Notes: a model not told the origin generated them from the letters alone. A stretch of DNA of 64,000 nt from Psychrobacillus sp. BL-248-WT-3 (GCF_012843435.1 NZ_JABAFC010000007.1:1-64000); one strand, 5' to 3'. Counted from the first letter of the stretch, positions 9,240 to 17,790 are shown. Program-made: numbers and translations.

Positions 9240-10127
9240 ATGGAGTTTCACAAAATACATTTCCTCCAAAACTACTCGTCTTTCCAACTAATAGAGGAAG
9301 GTTACTCAGAGGACGAGAAATAGTGTGTAGATCAAAAATATTTACTTCGTTTATCCAGTAATACAGATCTTCAACAATTAAAAAATCAAGCCGAGCTCAC
9401 AAATAAAGTACATAAATTAGACCACCATATCCCATGTGTCTATGAGGTTGGGGTTTTAGAGGATAGAAGTTACGTAATTTTAGATTACATAAAAGGCGAA
9501 AATGGAGAAATGAAACTTCCTACTCTATCAAAAAAGGTTCAATATCAAGTAGGTATACAGGTTGGAGAAACACTCCGTAAAATGCATAGTATCAAAGCTC
9601 CACCTAATACTCCTTGTTGGGAGGAAGTATGGACAAAGCGTATTATAAAATTGACACCTCAATTTCTACCTATAGTAGAGGCAAATCCTGATTATAACTG
9701 CATACTTCCTTTTATAGACAGTCAAATTCACCTGTTAAAAGGAAGACCAAGCTGTATTCAGCATTATGACTTTCACACTGGTAATATTTTAATAGATGAC
9801 GAAAAATTTAGTGGTTTAATCGATATGCAAAAAATTAGATATGCCGATCCAGTCAATGAATTTTATAAGCTTGAATATTTTAATGTACAGGTTAGTAAAT
9901 CATACTCAAAGGGAGTATTAGATGGATATCATAAGCAAGGGGAAATACCTTCTAGCTTTTGGGAGTTACATCGGTTTTATGCTGCAGTTCATCTAATTTC
10001 AGCTGAGGTATGGGGACATCAAGTTGCAATCAAACAAAAAGAAAAGTTCCAAGCATTTACCCGATTTACGTTAGACCAATTTAATAATTTCCAGCTTATA
10101 ATACCTAAATGGTATACCGATCAATAA
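9240..10127 (+). pseudogene. aminoglycoside-phosphotransferase-family kinase with an in-frame amber codon
   Basis: Reading from ATG 9240, which has the ribosome site AGGAAGGGTG, gives MEFHKIHFLQNYSSFQLIEE and then SEDEK, a TAG at codon 28 (9321-9323), and CVDQKYLLRLS. The frame stays open for another 267 codons. The downstream part has the kinase signatures CIQHYDFHTGNILID (HxDxxxxN catalytic loop) and FSGLIDMQKI, with the metal-binding Asp. Relatives of this family usually read KYCV at the stop position, so a single-base change of a Tyr codon is the simplest cause. Translation could restart at ATG 9510, but that would remove the glycine-rich N-lobe. It is probably a recently inactivated small-molecule kinase or resistance-type gene. 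Confidence 0.75.
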
Positions 10128-10263
10128 CTAAAGTGTAGAAGAAGACTGCTCCTGTCATTTAAATATCGTAAGGGAATTTTGCTAGTGCCTGATCACATAG
10201 TGAGCAACTATTCTTCTAGTAAATATAAAAATGTCTAGTATTTTTTTATATACTCATCTACAA

Positions 10264-10280
10264 TTGGCACTAGGTACTAA
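10264..10280 (+). promoter_or_regulatory. FapR operator upstream of plsC
   Basis: TTGGCACTAGGTACTAA matches the FapR consensus TTAGTACTAGGTACTAA in 15 of 17 positions. It lies inside a larger perfect inverted repeat (10255-10265 with 10279-10289) ending 15 bp before the plsC ATG. FapR is the malonyl-CoA-sensing repressor of lipid synthesis in Bacillus, and its B. subtilis regulon includes yhdO/plsC. Confidence 0.85.
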
Positions 10281-10303
10281 TTGTAGATGATAAGGTGGTT
10301 AAT

Positions 10304-10897
10304 ATGTATAAGTTTGTATTAGGTATAGCTAAAATTATTGTAAGATCTTTTGGTAAAGTAGAGGTATTGCACCAGGATCGTTTGCCAAAAGAAGAGGGGT
10401 ATATTGTCACATGTACTCATAGAGGGTGGCTGGAAATAGTTATATTAGGAATTGCAGTTCCAAGACCAGTTCATTTTATGGCAAAAAAAGAGCTATTCAA
10501 TAATAGAATTATCGGTTTTCTGTTACGTAAAATCAATGCGTTTCCAGTAGATCGTGACAATCCTTCACCGAGTACTATAAAAATTCCAGTTAAATTATTA
10601 AAAAGCAAGGAAGTAGTAGGTATTTTCCCAAGTGGAACACGCAATTCCGAAGGAGCTCCATTAAAAAGAGGGGCAGTGACGATTGCAAACCTATCTAAAA
10701 CTCCAATTATTCCAGCTTATTATGAGGGACCTCGTACTTTAAAGGAATTAAAGCAAATGAAAAAAGCTACCATCATATTTGGGGAACCCATTTTTATACA
10801 AGTAAAAAACAAAGATGAATTTGCCTTATATACCGAGCTGTTAAATGACCAGACACAATTATTGGCAGAAAAATTTCAAAAAACTAAACATCCATAA
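10304..10897 (+). CDS. plsC: 1-acyl-sn-glycerol-3-phosphate acyltransferase
   Basis: PlsC acylates lysophosphatidate to phosphatidate at the membrane, the second acylation of phospholipid synthesis. The 197-residue protein resembles B. subtilis YhdO along its length. The HX4D-type motif reads THRGWLE (Glu in place of the usual Asp), the substrate motif is GIFPSGTRNSEG, and HFMAKKELF lies between. I start at ATG 10304 because AAGGTGG (10292-10298) is ideally spaced; a GTG at 10295 would overlap that ribosome site. The FapR operator immediately upstream implies repression when malonyl-CoA is low. A strong terminator follows. Confidence 0.93.
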   Translation: MYKFVLGIAKIIVRSFGKVEVLHQDRLPKEEGYIVTCTHRGWLEIVILGIAVPRPVHFMAKKELFNNRIIGFLLRKINAFPVDRDNPSPSTIKIPVKLLKSKEVVGIFPSGTRNSEGAPLKRGAVTIANLSKTPIIPAYYEGPRTLKELKQMKKATIIFGEPIFIQVKNKDEFALYTELLNDQTQLLAEKFQKTKHP

Positions 10898-10903
10898 ATA
10901 ATC

Positions 10904-10942
10904 AGACCTAAGGCTTAGTAAACAAAAGCCTTAGGTCTATTT
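10904..10942 (+). terminator. terminator after plsC
   Basis: AGACCTAAGGCTT (10904-10916) and AAGCCTTAGGTCT (10926-10938) form a perfect 13-bp stem followed by ATTTTA. Confidence 0.8.
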
Positions 10943-10998
10943 TAGGTCATTCCTACATTTACTATAATTTAGGAAAGGTCTAAAAAGGTGGTGAGTTC

Positions 10999-11418
10999 GT
11001 GAAAAACAATAAAAAGAAGTTAATTATTTGTACAATTTTTTCCGCAATTCTATTTAGTAGCCTCTTAGTTGTGACTTCTTTATCTCCAATGGCTGAAATT
11101 GGTGAAAACTCAAATAAGTTTGGAACAACGGGCATGTGGCTAGGTTTAGCATTCTTATTAGTTTGCTATCTAGTGCCCTTACTTTTATATTCCGTCGGTA
11201 TTTCTTTTATGAAATATATTATGGCTGTTGCATGTGCATTAGGTGCAATTAGCATATTCTTTTTAATCATTGCATTTGTGATTATTGGTGCGATCTATTC
11301 GATAGGAATACAGCTATTTATAGCAATAGGAATTAGTATTTTATTGCTGATCGTAAACAGCCGTTGGATGTACCTTGCTTTTATTTCCAAGCCAATAACG
11401 CAGAGCGATTATGCTTAA
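10999..11418 (+). CDS. four-helix membrane protein, unknown
   Basis: This 139-residue protein starts at GTG with the ribosome site AAGGTGG. It has hydrophobic helices at about residues 8-28, 47-68, 73-95 and 98-122, and a short hydrophilic tail. It is followed after a short gap by a membrane-anchored DUF4097 protein, so the two may form an envelope-related unit. Pairing of small multi-helix membrane proteins with DUF4097 proteins is frequent in Bacillales, often with a PadR or sigma-anti-sigma regulator, but none is visible here. No specific function can be assigned. Confidence 0.6.
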   Translation: MKNNKKKLIICTIFSAILFSSLLVVTSLSPMAEIGENSNKFGTTGMWLGLAFLLVCYLVPLLLYSVGISFMKYIMAVACALGAISIFFLIIAFVIIGAIYSIGIQLFIAIGISILLLIVNSRWMYLAFISKPITQSDYA

Positions 11419-11475
11419 TTAATATTTGTTTCAAAACACAGCCCCTTTGACATAGAAGGGATGGAGGGAAAGTAT

Positions 11476-12261
11476 ATGAATTTAAAAAGAATAGTATACG
11501 TTTGTATAACCATTTTATTGGTTGGAGTTGTTATTAATATTGCCTTTAATGTAAGAGGATTTTATCAAGTAGACGCTGCTAAGGTAACAACCATAACTGA
11601 GCAGTTTGATCATGTGGAAGTCACTTCTGACAATGCATCTATTAGTGTATTACCTACGTCTAGTTCGGATGCGTCAGTTGAATATTCATCCAAACAAAAC
11701 AAAAAAAATCTTTCGGTAAAAGTGAAGGACAATACTCTATTAGTAGAGCTAAAGCAAAAATGGTGGAATAATTTTCGATTTGAAATAAACACGAGTAGTA
11801 ATAAGCTAATCATTTATTTACCTGAAAAAGAATATGAAGAAATAATGGTGTCTACATCGAATGGCAGTGTGGAAGGGAAGGAGATTAAGGCAAATCAATT
11901 TATATTTGAATCTGATAATGGTTCAGTAGAATTAGAAGACATTATTGGTAAAGATGTCTATGCCGAAACGAATAACGGTAAAGTTTTCATGAAAAATGTC
12001 GAAGGAAAAATCGAGGCAGATTCAGACAATGGATCCATCACGTTGGATACAAAAACACTAGATCAGCATATTAGCCTAAGCACGGATAATGGTAGCATTG
12101 AAGTGAACTCTGATCAGGAGCCTACAAACGCAACCATTACAGCAAGCAATGATTTCGGTGGTATTAATATTTACGGATCCTCTGATAAAACCATCACATA
12201 TGGCAAAGGCAAGTATCAAATTGAGCTGGATACGGATTTAGGCAGTATATCTGTTAAATAA
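11476..12261 (+). CDS. membrane-anchored DUF4097 beta-repeat protein
   Basis: The 261-residue protein starts with a single membrane anchor (residues 1-22) and continues outside the cell as a beta-solenoid of the DUF4097 type. Repeated turns of the form (S/D)NGS(I/V) recur: TSNGSVEG, SDNGSVEL, TNNGKVFM, SDNGSITL and TDNGSIEV. They give a regular ladder of about 20 residues per turn. I begin at ATG 11476, eight bases after GGAGGG; an upstream in-frame ATG at 11461 overlaps that ribosome site. DUF4097 proteins are often linked to envelope-stress modules, but the biochemical role is not known. Confidence 0.75.
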   Translation: MNLKRIVYVCITILLVGVVINIAFNVRGFYQVDAAKVTTITEQFDHVEVTSDNASISVLPTSSSDASVEYSSKQNKKNLSVKVKDNTLLVELKQKWWNNFRFEINTSSNKLIIYLPEKEYEEIMVSTSNGSVEGKEIKANQFIFESDNGSVELEDIIGKDVYAETNNGKVFMKNVEGKIEADSDNGSITLDTKTLDQHISLSTDNGSIEVNSDQEPTNATITASNDFGGINIYGSSDKTITYGKGKYQIELDTDLGSISVK

Positions 12262-12355
12262 TTTTTATAGAAGATATAATACGAGTGAGAATGGACTTTT
12301 ATAGTTCATTCTTTTTTAATGGGTAAGGTTTTGATCAAACCTACTAGAGTATAAA

Positions 12356-12481
12356 AACCTTGCACAGACGTAAATAAATCTTGCGGAGACGAAAGAGAAT
12401 CTTGCAGAGATGGGTAACAATCTTGCAGAGATGAACTCAAACCTTGCGGAAATGAACCAGAACCTTGCAAAGTGCAAGCAA
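12356..12481 (+). repeat. six tandem copies of a 21-bp repeat
   Basis: Units begin at 12356, 12377, 12398, 12419, 12440 and 12461, an exact 21-bp period. Each opens with AA(C/T)CTTGC followed by a GAGA-like segment and a variable tail. Because 21 is a multiple of three, one frame reads NLAEM-type heptads (NLAEMNS, NLAEMNQ). The first unit contains a stop in that frame and there is no ribosome site, so I treat the array as intergenic. It occupies most of the 330-bp gap between the DUF4097 gene and the convergent acetyltransferase. Confidence 0.85.
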
Positions 12482-12592
12482 GAAGCGCTTCACATCAATA
12501 GTTACTTGCAAATCAATAGTTGTATGTTCTTACCAGAAAGGTCATAATATTTGATTACATCCACCTTGATATCAGACTACTCGAATTAAAAA

Positions 12593-13072
12593 TTATTCAA
12601 CTATACTAACAGCCATCTTCCTGCTTACTGTTTCCATTCCAAGACTTTCGTAAAAGGAAATGGCTCCATTATTGAATTCCCACACGTTCAGTTCCAATGT
12701 AGTGGCTTCATGGCTTTTTGCCCAATCCAGGCATACATGGAATATTTTTTTGCCAATACCCTTTCTGTTATGCTTGCCTGCCACTCCAAAGTCATTGATA
12801 TATGCAAATTTTCTTGGAATTAATGAGTCGAACAAAGGAGCTTCTTTAACCTCTAATACCGCAAACCCAACTACCTCATTAGCAAGCCTCGCTATTAATA
12901 TTTCACTGGATGGATTTGTTAACAACGAATGGAAGTATTCATGCGGCATTACTTGGTCGACCTGTCTAAAAATATTTGGTAAGGCAAGGGAATGTTCGTC
13001 ATGCCCTTCTTTAACTAATAAATTAATCGAATTAAAATCATCTAAAGTTGCACATTCTATTAATATTTCCAT
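12593..13072 (-). CDS. GNAT family N-acetyltransferase
   Basis: This 159-residue single-domain GNAT has the canonical acetyl-CoA loop: FAYINDFGV, then RKGIGKKIF (R-x-x-G-x-G), followed by ATTLELNVWEFNNGAISFYESLGM, the typical second half of the fold. The start is supported by AGGAG about eight bases upstream. The acceptor substrate is not deducible. It is one of five intact acetyltransferases of this fold in the window. It converges on the DUF4097 gene across the 21-bp repeat array. Confidence 0.85.
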   Translation of the reverse strand: MEILIECATLDDFNSINLLVKEGHDEHSLALPNIFRQVDQVMPHEYFHSLLTNPSSEILIARLANEVVGFAVLEVKEAPLFDSLIPRKFAYINDFGVAGKHNRKGIGKKIFHVCLDWAKSHEATTLELNVWEFNNGAISFYESLGMETVSRKMAVSIVE

Positions 13073-13240
13073 TCTATGTCTCCTACTTATACTATATATT
13101 TTAATTTATTTTACTAGAGTGCTATGTTTTTGCAACTCTAAAATTCAAATTTTCTTACTTTATAAAATAAACAAGGAATATAATAGAGAAAAACTAGTTT
13201 TTCAAGTATAGGTCAAATAACAATAAAGGATGAAGGCAAA

Positions 13241-14140
13241 ATGAAGTATCCAGCAGCATTTGTAGATAAAATAACAGGAGCTTTCCAAGAAGAAGGAAAG
13301 CAATGGCTCAATCGATTACATCTAGTAATAGAAGAATATAAAGAAAAATGGGAGTTGTCGATAGAGGAACCAGTAGACAACTTGTCTTATAACTATGTAA
13401 TAAACGTAACTCAGCAAGATGGAACACAATCAATTCTCAAAATAGGAGTTCCTAACTGGGATTTTTCTAATGAAATTAACACGCTTATTACATATAACGG
13501 AACAGGATGTGTAAAATTACTTCGATATGATTACAAGGATGGGATTATGTTACTCGAAAAACTATCCCCAGGCAATATGCTTTCTGATTTGCCGGAGGAA
13601 GAGGCAATTGAGACATATGTTGAGGTATGGAGCAAACTACCAAGAACAGTAAATCCAACATACTCAATGACAGAAATCATTACATGGTTCTCAGGTTTTG
13701 ACCGTTTTTTGAGGAGTGAGTATGCAGACAAGTATCCTTTGAAGGAATTTGTATTAGAAGCCAAATCTTTTGTTAGCGACTTTATAAACAACAAAGATGA
13801 GATATTTCTTTTGCATGGAGATTTGCATCATGAAAACATCCTATTTTCCGACTCACATGGTTGGACAGCTATAGATCCAAAAGGAGTGATAGGTCATCTA
13901 TATTTTGACTTTACTTCCTTTATGGTCAATCATCTTCCGAAAAATCAGGATGTGAAACAAGTAATACACAACAGAATAAATAAAATTTCTGCTTTATTAC
14001 ATTTAGATAAACAAAAACTAATTAAAGCTAGTTTTATAATGGGAACTTTGAGTGCTTGCTGGGCAATCGAAGATAAGGATCCGAACTGGGAGATATCTTT
14101 CATAAGCACTCAACATTTTCGTAGCTTCCTAGTTGAGTAA
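13241..14140 (+). CDS. APH(6)-type aminoglycoside/hydroxyurea kinase-like protein
   Basis: The 299-residue protein belongs to the aminoglycoside 6-phosphotransferase and hydroxyurea-resistance kinase family. The N-lobe includes LSYNYVINVTQQDG and the lysine strand QSILKIGVP. The catalytic loop is LLHGDLHHENIL (HGDxxxxN) and the metal-binding segment is WTAIDPKGVIGH, very close to the family motif AIDPKG. The family phosphorylates streptomycin-like compounds, but many chromosomal members have unknown physiological substrates. It is monocistronic, with GATGAAGG as ribosome site. Whether it gives resistance cannot be judged from sequence alone. Confidence 0.8.
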   Translation: MKYPAAFVDKITGAFQEEGKQWLNRLHLVIEEYKEKWELSIEEPVDNLSYNYVINVTQQDGTQSILKIGVPNWDFSNEINTLITYNGTGCVKLLRYDYKDGIMLLEKLSPGNMLSDLPEEEAIETYVEVWSKLPRTVNPTYSMTEIITWFSGFDRFLRSEYADKYPLKEFVLEAKSFVSDFINNKDEIFLLHGDLHHENILFSDSHGWTAIDPKGVIGHLYFDFTSFMVNHLPKNQDVKQVIHNRINKISALLHLDKQKLIKASFIMGTLSACWAIEDKDPNWEISFISTQHFRSFLVE

Positions 14141-14234
14141 GTTATTGCTTGAGTTGAATATAGTGTATTACAGAAGGAAATAAGTGGATTTAGGTAGAAA
14201 TATATTGTTAAGGAAGTGAAAGGAGGAAAACGGC

Positions 14235-14681
14235 ATGGAGTGTAAAACAGTTAAGAAAATTTTTAGAATAGTAGCACAAAGAGGTAATGGAGCTTTTACT
14301 AATTTTAATACAGAGGTTCCAAAAGCTGCCCGAAAATTTCTAGTTCGGATAGATGAAATTAAAAATAGTTCCGGTACTGAAATATCTATTTTTGAATCTA
14401 AAATAGATAAAAACCATCTGGAAGGTATCTATTATGTAGGAGTAGTAGTTAACCAGACAATAACTGAAATACCACCTGGAATGGATTACATTGAATTAAG
14501 CCAAGTATATGTTACTACGAGAGGCAATATAAATAATATCGGGAGCCTGCATAATCAATTATTGAAATGGACGGATAATAAAGGTTATAAAAGGAAATTA
14601 GATGATTACATTGTAGAAACCTATCATCCATTGGCAAATGGTGAGGAAGAAGTTGAAATCTACTTGCCAATACATACTTAA
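14235..14681 (+). CDS. GyrI-like effector-binding domain protein
   Basis: This 148-residue protein looks like a free-standing GyrI/SOUL-type effector-binding domain. It begins with a beta-strand (KKIFRIVAQRGNG), contains YYVGVVVNQ and the segment EIPPGMDYIELSQVYVTTRG, and ends EEEVEIYLPI, which matches the usual C-terminal strand of this fold (VEIYIPI). These domains bind hydrophobic or cationic small molecules, alone or attached to AraC/MerR regulators. No DNA-binding domain is present. A perfect AAAGGAGG ribosome site precedes the ATG. Its partner, if any, is not adjacent. Confidence 0.7.
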   Translation: MECKTVKKIFRIVAQRGNGAFTNFNTEVPKAARKFLVRIDEIKNSSGTEISIFESKIDKNHLEGIYYVGVVVNQTITEIPPGMDYIELSQVYVTTRGNINNIGSLHNQLLKWTDNKGYKRKLDDYIVETYHPLANGEEEVEIYLPIHT

Positions 14682-14790
14682 ATTCTCATTAATGTTAGTC
14701 CAGCTATCCACCTTGGTTAGATGAATACTTCTCTTTAAGACACAATAATCTATAACTAAAAACTTACAAATGATATGAACTAACATACTT

Positions 14791-14838
14791 CAATTAAGAG
14801 GCATTGATCCGGAAAGGATTAACGCCTTCTTAAATTGA
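14791..14838. other. long imperfect hairpin in a gene-free stretch
   Basis: CAATTAAGAGGC (14791-14802) pairs with GCCTTCTTAAATTG (14824-14838) and inside it TTGATCC pairs with GGATTAA around GGAAA. The arms give a roughly 20-bp stem without a clear T-run. It is the only structure I see in 14682-15106; it may be a processed 3' end of the 14235 gene or a small repeat. Confidence 0.5.
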
Positions 14839-15106
14839 ATTACTTATTGTAGAAACTGGGAAGTTTAGCTCAGTAAGTGTTGCTGTTTTAAAAAGATATC
14901 AATTGAAGAAGGAGAAATGTGATATAGAAAAATAGGTATTTTTTTATTTGATTAACTCCTTAGAAAGCATATAAATGTCATAGTTCTCTATTTATTTAGC
15001 GTAAAAATTAGTAAATAGATTCTGAAATCCACTTTTTGGAATATACTCGTTTACAAGGTTCTTATAAAGGGAAGCGTCTAAATAAATATAGAAAAGGGGT
15101 GTACCA

Positions 15107-15694
15107 ATGAATGCCGCTACACAATATAACGGTTTAGTATTATTAAATGGTTATCTTCAAAGACTATATGTTTTTGAAAAAACAAAAGGTATTCTGAATA
15201 ATGGTGCTTTTAATGTTGAAAAAATAGATATCATTACTCAACAATTAAAAAAAGTACTAGAAATAGCAGAAGTTTTTAATAGTAAAAAAAGTTTAGATGA
15301 GCCTAACAAGAATAGCTTGTTAGAAATCGCCCATATAGCAGAAGAATTATGTGAGGAATATAAAAATGAAATGGTAAAAAGTAACTCGTTTAAGGAAGAA
15401 CTTGCAGTGACTGCATCAGCAATTTATGCCGAAGAGCATATAAATAATGGAATTATACAAATGGGGGAGTTATTTAATCCAGAAGTAAAAGATCGTTTCA
15501 TGCAACATATTTTGTATTACAGAGATAGAGTAGCTTTAGTTAATTTCGTAGTTCAAAAAGAATCAGAAGGAGAAGAGATCTTGCAGAAAGATAAGGAGCA
15601 AATAGTTACTTGGTATAACCAAACTATACAAAACGCGCAGTATATTTCAAAGGATTTTGACTCTATAAAGGAATATCTACAACTTTCAACTTAG
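15107..15694 (+). CDS. helical hypothetical protein, unknown
   Basis: This 195-residue, acidic, almost entirely helical protein has no signal peptide or membrane segment. Long amphipathic stretches run from residue 45 to 100 and from 110 to 165 (for example KDRFMQHILYYRDRVALVNFVVQ). The gene has a good ribosome site (AAGGGGTG) and codon use like its neighbours, and it stands alone, followed by a terminator 140 bp downstream. I do not recognise the family and see no catalytic motif; it could be a structural or partner-binding protein. Confidence 0.55.
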   Translation: MNAATQYNGLVLLNGYLQRLYVFEKTKGILNNGAFNVEKIDIITQQLKKVLEIAEVFNSKKSLDEPNKNSLLEIAHIAEELCEEYKNEMVKSNSFKEELAVTASAIYAEEHINNGIIQMGELFNPEVKDRFMQHILYYRDRVALVNFVVQKESEGEEILQKDKEQIVTWYNQTIQNAQYISKDFDSIKEYLQLST

Positions 15695-15835
15695 TTTTTC
15701 TGAATTTCCAATAAGAGAACAGTTAGGGGTTACTATACGTAAATAATAATTTAAAACGCTCTCAGAGCTAATCTCAAGCGCCCTAATAGATAGCAAACTT
15801 TCCAGTAAAAGTAATATAAAACTATAAATTTTAAA

Positions 15836-15870
15836 AAGGTTCCCAAATTCATATTTGGGAACCTTATTTT
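15836..15870 (+). terminator. intrinsic terminator upstream of the recombinase gene
   Basis: AAGGTTCCCAAAT (15836-15848) and ATTTGGGAACCTT (15853-15865) form a perfect 13-bp stem with ATTTT after it. It separates the unknown gene from the recombinase gene, which begins only 32 bp later. Confidence 0.8.
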
Positions 15871-15901
15871 GTGATAAAATGGATGTTATGAGGTGAGCGA
15901 A

Positions 15902-16858
15902 ATGCAACAAGAAATTCCGAGATTATTAAAGGACTTTTTAGTATATTTGACAACTATTAAAGGGAAATCTCCTCGAACTAGAAAAGAGTACGAATATGAT
16001 ATTAGCCTGTTCTTACGTTTTATAAAATCTTTGGACGAGGATATTCCAGCAAACAAAATAGAAGAAGTAGATATTAAAGATATTCAGATAGATCGAATAA
16101 GAGAAGTCACATTAGAGGATCTTTATATGTTTATTGAATTTTGTGAGGTACAGAGAAATAATAGTGCAGCAACTAGAGCGAGAAAGGTTGCAACACTAAA
16201 ATCTTTTTTCAAATATTTAAAGGGGAAACGAAAATTATTGGAGGATAATCCTGCAGATGAGCTGGAAAGCCCTAAAATCGGGAAAAAGTCTCCTATTTAC
16301 ATGAACCAAGTAGAGGCAGAACAATTTATAGCAGGTATCAAGCGTAACAATCATTACTATAGAAACTACTGCATGATTATGCTGTTTTTGAATTTAGGAC
16401 TTCGTGTCTCTGAGCTATGTAGCTTAGATCTTAATTCGATACATGATCGAACCCTTCGAATCGTCGGAAAAGGGAACAAGGAGCGCACGGTATACTTAAA
16501 TAACGCCTGTATGAATTCTATTCAAATGTATTTTGAGAAGGAAAGACCAACGATACAAGGGGCAAAAGAAAATAATGCCTTATTTTTATCTCAAAAAGGA
16601 ACACGTCTAACAAGACAAACCGTTGCTAAAATAGTGAAGCAGATCAACGTAGACTCTGGACTTAAAAATGATAAAATTACTCCACATAAGCTACGGCATT
16701 CAGCTGCAACAATAATGTACAAGCATGGAGCAGATATTAGAAGTCTACAGCATATTTTAGGTCATACGAGCGTTTCCACTACTCAAATCTATACGCATGT
16801 GGAAGACAAAGAAATACAACAAGTTTTAGAGAGCAATCCATTCAATCAAATCAATTAG
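15902..16858 (+). CDS. XerC/XerD-type tyrosine recombinase
   Basis: The 318-residue protein has the two-domain layout of tyrosine recombinases. An N-terminal SAM-like core-binding domain covers about residues 1-110. The catalytic domain has arginine I in LGLRVSELCSLDL, the beta-hairpin lysine in GKGNKERTVYL, HKLRHSAAT (His-x-x-Arg), LGHTSVSTTQIYTHV with the second His, and the nucleophile Tyr. Length and sequence resemble the housekeeping XerD/CodV group more than phage integrases. Nothing mobile is attached to it. I choose ATG 15902 because GAGGTGA is well spaced. Bacillales normally have XerC and XerD elsewhere, so this may be a third, orphan Xer protein. Confidence 0.85.
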   Translation: MQQEIPRLLKDFLVYLTTIKGKSPRTRKEYEYDISLFLRFIKSLDEDIPANKIEEVDIKDIQIDRIREVTLEDLYMFIEFCEVQRNNSAATRARKVATLKSFFKYLKGKRKLLEDNPADELESPKIGKKSPIYMNQVEAEQFIAGIKRNNHYYRNYCMIMLFLNLGLRVSELCSLDLNSIHDRTLRIVGKGNKERTVYLNNACMNSIQMYFEKERPTIQGAKENNALFLSQKGTRLTRQTVAKIVKQINVDSGLKNDKITPHKLRHSAATIMYKHGADIRSLQHILGHTSVSTTQIYTHVEDKEIQQVLESNPFNQIN

Positions 16859-17124
16859 TTACATATAACTTTATTATGTAAACTAAAATCGTTTTAAGAA
16901 AGCTACGTTAAGGTTATTGGTAGATTTTAACTTAACATTTCTTTTTATTTCGAGTACAATTTAAATGACTATTAAGAAATAAATAAATTTATGAAGTGTG
17001 TTGGAGTCATTTTTACGGCTTTGTTTATACAGTGTTTTATACCAATAGAGCTTTATAAATGAAAGCTGTTCTCCATTTATCGTTCGGGGTGTTAAACGGA
17101 GACATAAGCAGGGATGAGGGAGAC

Positions 17125-17195
17125 AGATAAGGATGTCACAACCACGCGCGCAGCGTCCGTTTGGCGCGGAAATCAATTTTACTTCCCGAATAAGA
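17125..17195 (-). repeat. degenerate copy of a GC-rich Bacillales intergenic repeat
   Basis: Read on the minus strand, the segment contains ATTGATTTCCGCGCCAAACG followed by GACGCTGCGCGCG and GACATCCTT. This resembles a GC-rich intergenic repeat I recall from many Bacillus/Planococcaceae genomes (TTGATTTCCG followed by a CGGACGCT block). Its base composition contrasts sharply with the AT-rich surroundings. It lies in the 740-bp gene-free region after the recombinase gene. Confidence 0.45.
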
Positions 17196-17308
17196 GTACA
17201 TCTTATATCAACCCTAACCTTTAACATAGCCTAAAGACAAACACTGGATTCTGTTAACTTCTTATCCTTTAGATCGTAATGGAGTAGTGTAATGCATTAG
17301 AATCAACA

Positions 17309-17355
17309 CAGAAAAAGTCGAGTCCGATTACATAAGGATTCGATTTTTTCTGTTT
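17309..17355. terminator. long intrinsic terminator-like hairpin
   Basis: CAGAAAAAGTCGAGTCC (17309-17325) pairs with GGATTCGATTTTTTCTG (17336-17352), giving a stem flanked by A- and T-runs on both strands. It could terminate transcription in either direction. No gene of either strand ends close by, so it may mark the end of a small unseen transcript. Confidence 0.6.
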
Positions 17356-17601
17356 TTCTTACAGCTGATAGTCATGGATTAGATTAAAGCGAAGATCCTT
17401 ATTTTTCTTCTACTACATTTAAAAGGCATCGGTCTTGTGGACAATATAAGAGAAAGGGTACAAAATAACGGTTGTTTTCTTTTTATTTACTTATAATATT
17501 ATTATGTAAACTAATTGTTCATCCTTTTTTACCGATAACTTAAGTCATTTTTTCATGGACGAATATACTACAACAGGAATATGAAAAGATGAGGGGAAGC
17601 A

Positions 17602-17790
17602 ATGAAAATAAGGGACATATATAATCGTTTACTAAAGGGTGAGAAGTTCAAAAACGTTAGTGATATAAAGCTAAACCAATTACCCGTGAAGCATCCAGCA
17701 GACTTGGTTGGACCATCGCCAATAATGCAGGAAATGGCTGAAAAGCACTCGAAGCATTTCAAAGAAAAAAATAGAAAGTACCCACTTTAA
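17602..17790 (+). CDS. small hypothetical protein (62 aa)
   Basis: This short basic, hydrophilic protein begins MKIRDIYNRLLKGEKFKNVSD and ends in a lysine-rich tail. GAGGGGA lies seven bases before the ATG, and a perfect hairpin overlaps the stop codon region, so the unit looks real despite its size. There is no signal peptide or membrane segment. The central segment HPADLVGPSPIMQEMAEKH has no recognised motif. It converges on another very small gene of the opposite strand, sharing the terminator. Confidence 0.55.
   Translation: MKIRDIYNRLLKGEKFKNVSDIKLNQLPVKHPADLVGPSPIMQEMAEKHSKHFKEKNRKYPL

Noticed and set aside
12379-12545. Possible gene formed by the 21-bp repeat frame
   Set aside because: No start codon with ribosome site precedes the open part and the first unit has a stop; kept as a repeat array only.
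12660-13211. Plus-strand frame of 183 codons opposite the acetyltransferase gene
   Set aside because: It is the shadow of the well-supported minus-strand GNAT gene.
16961-17227. Minus-strand frame of 88 codons in the gene-free region
   Set aside because: It spans a GC-rich repeat and has no ribosome site; composition is unlike neighbouring genes.
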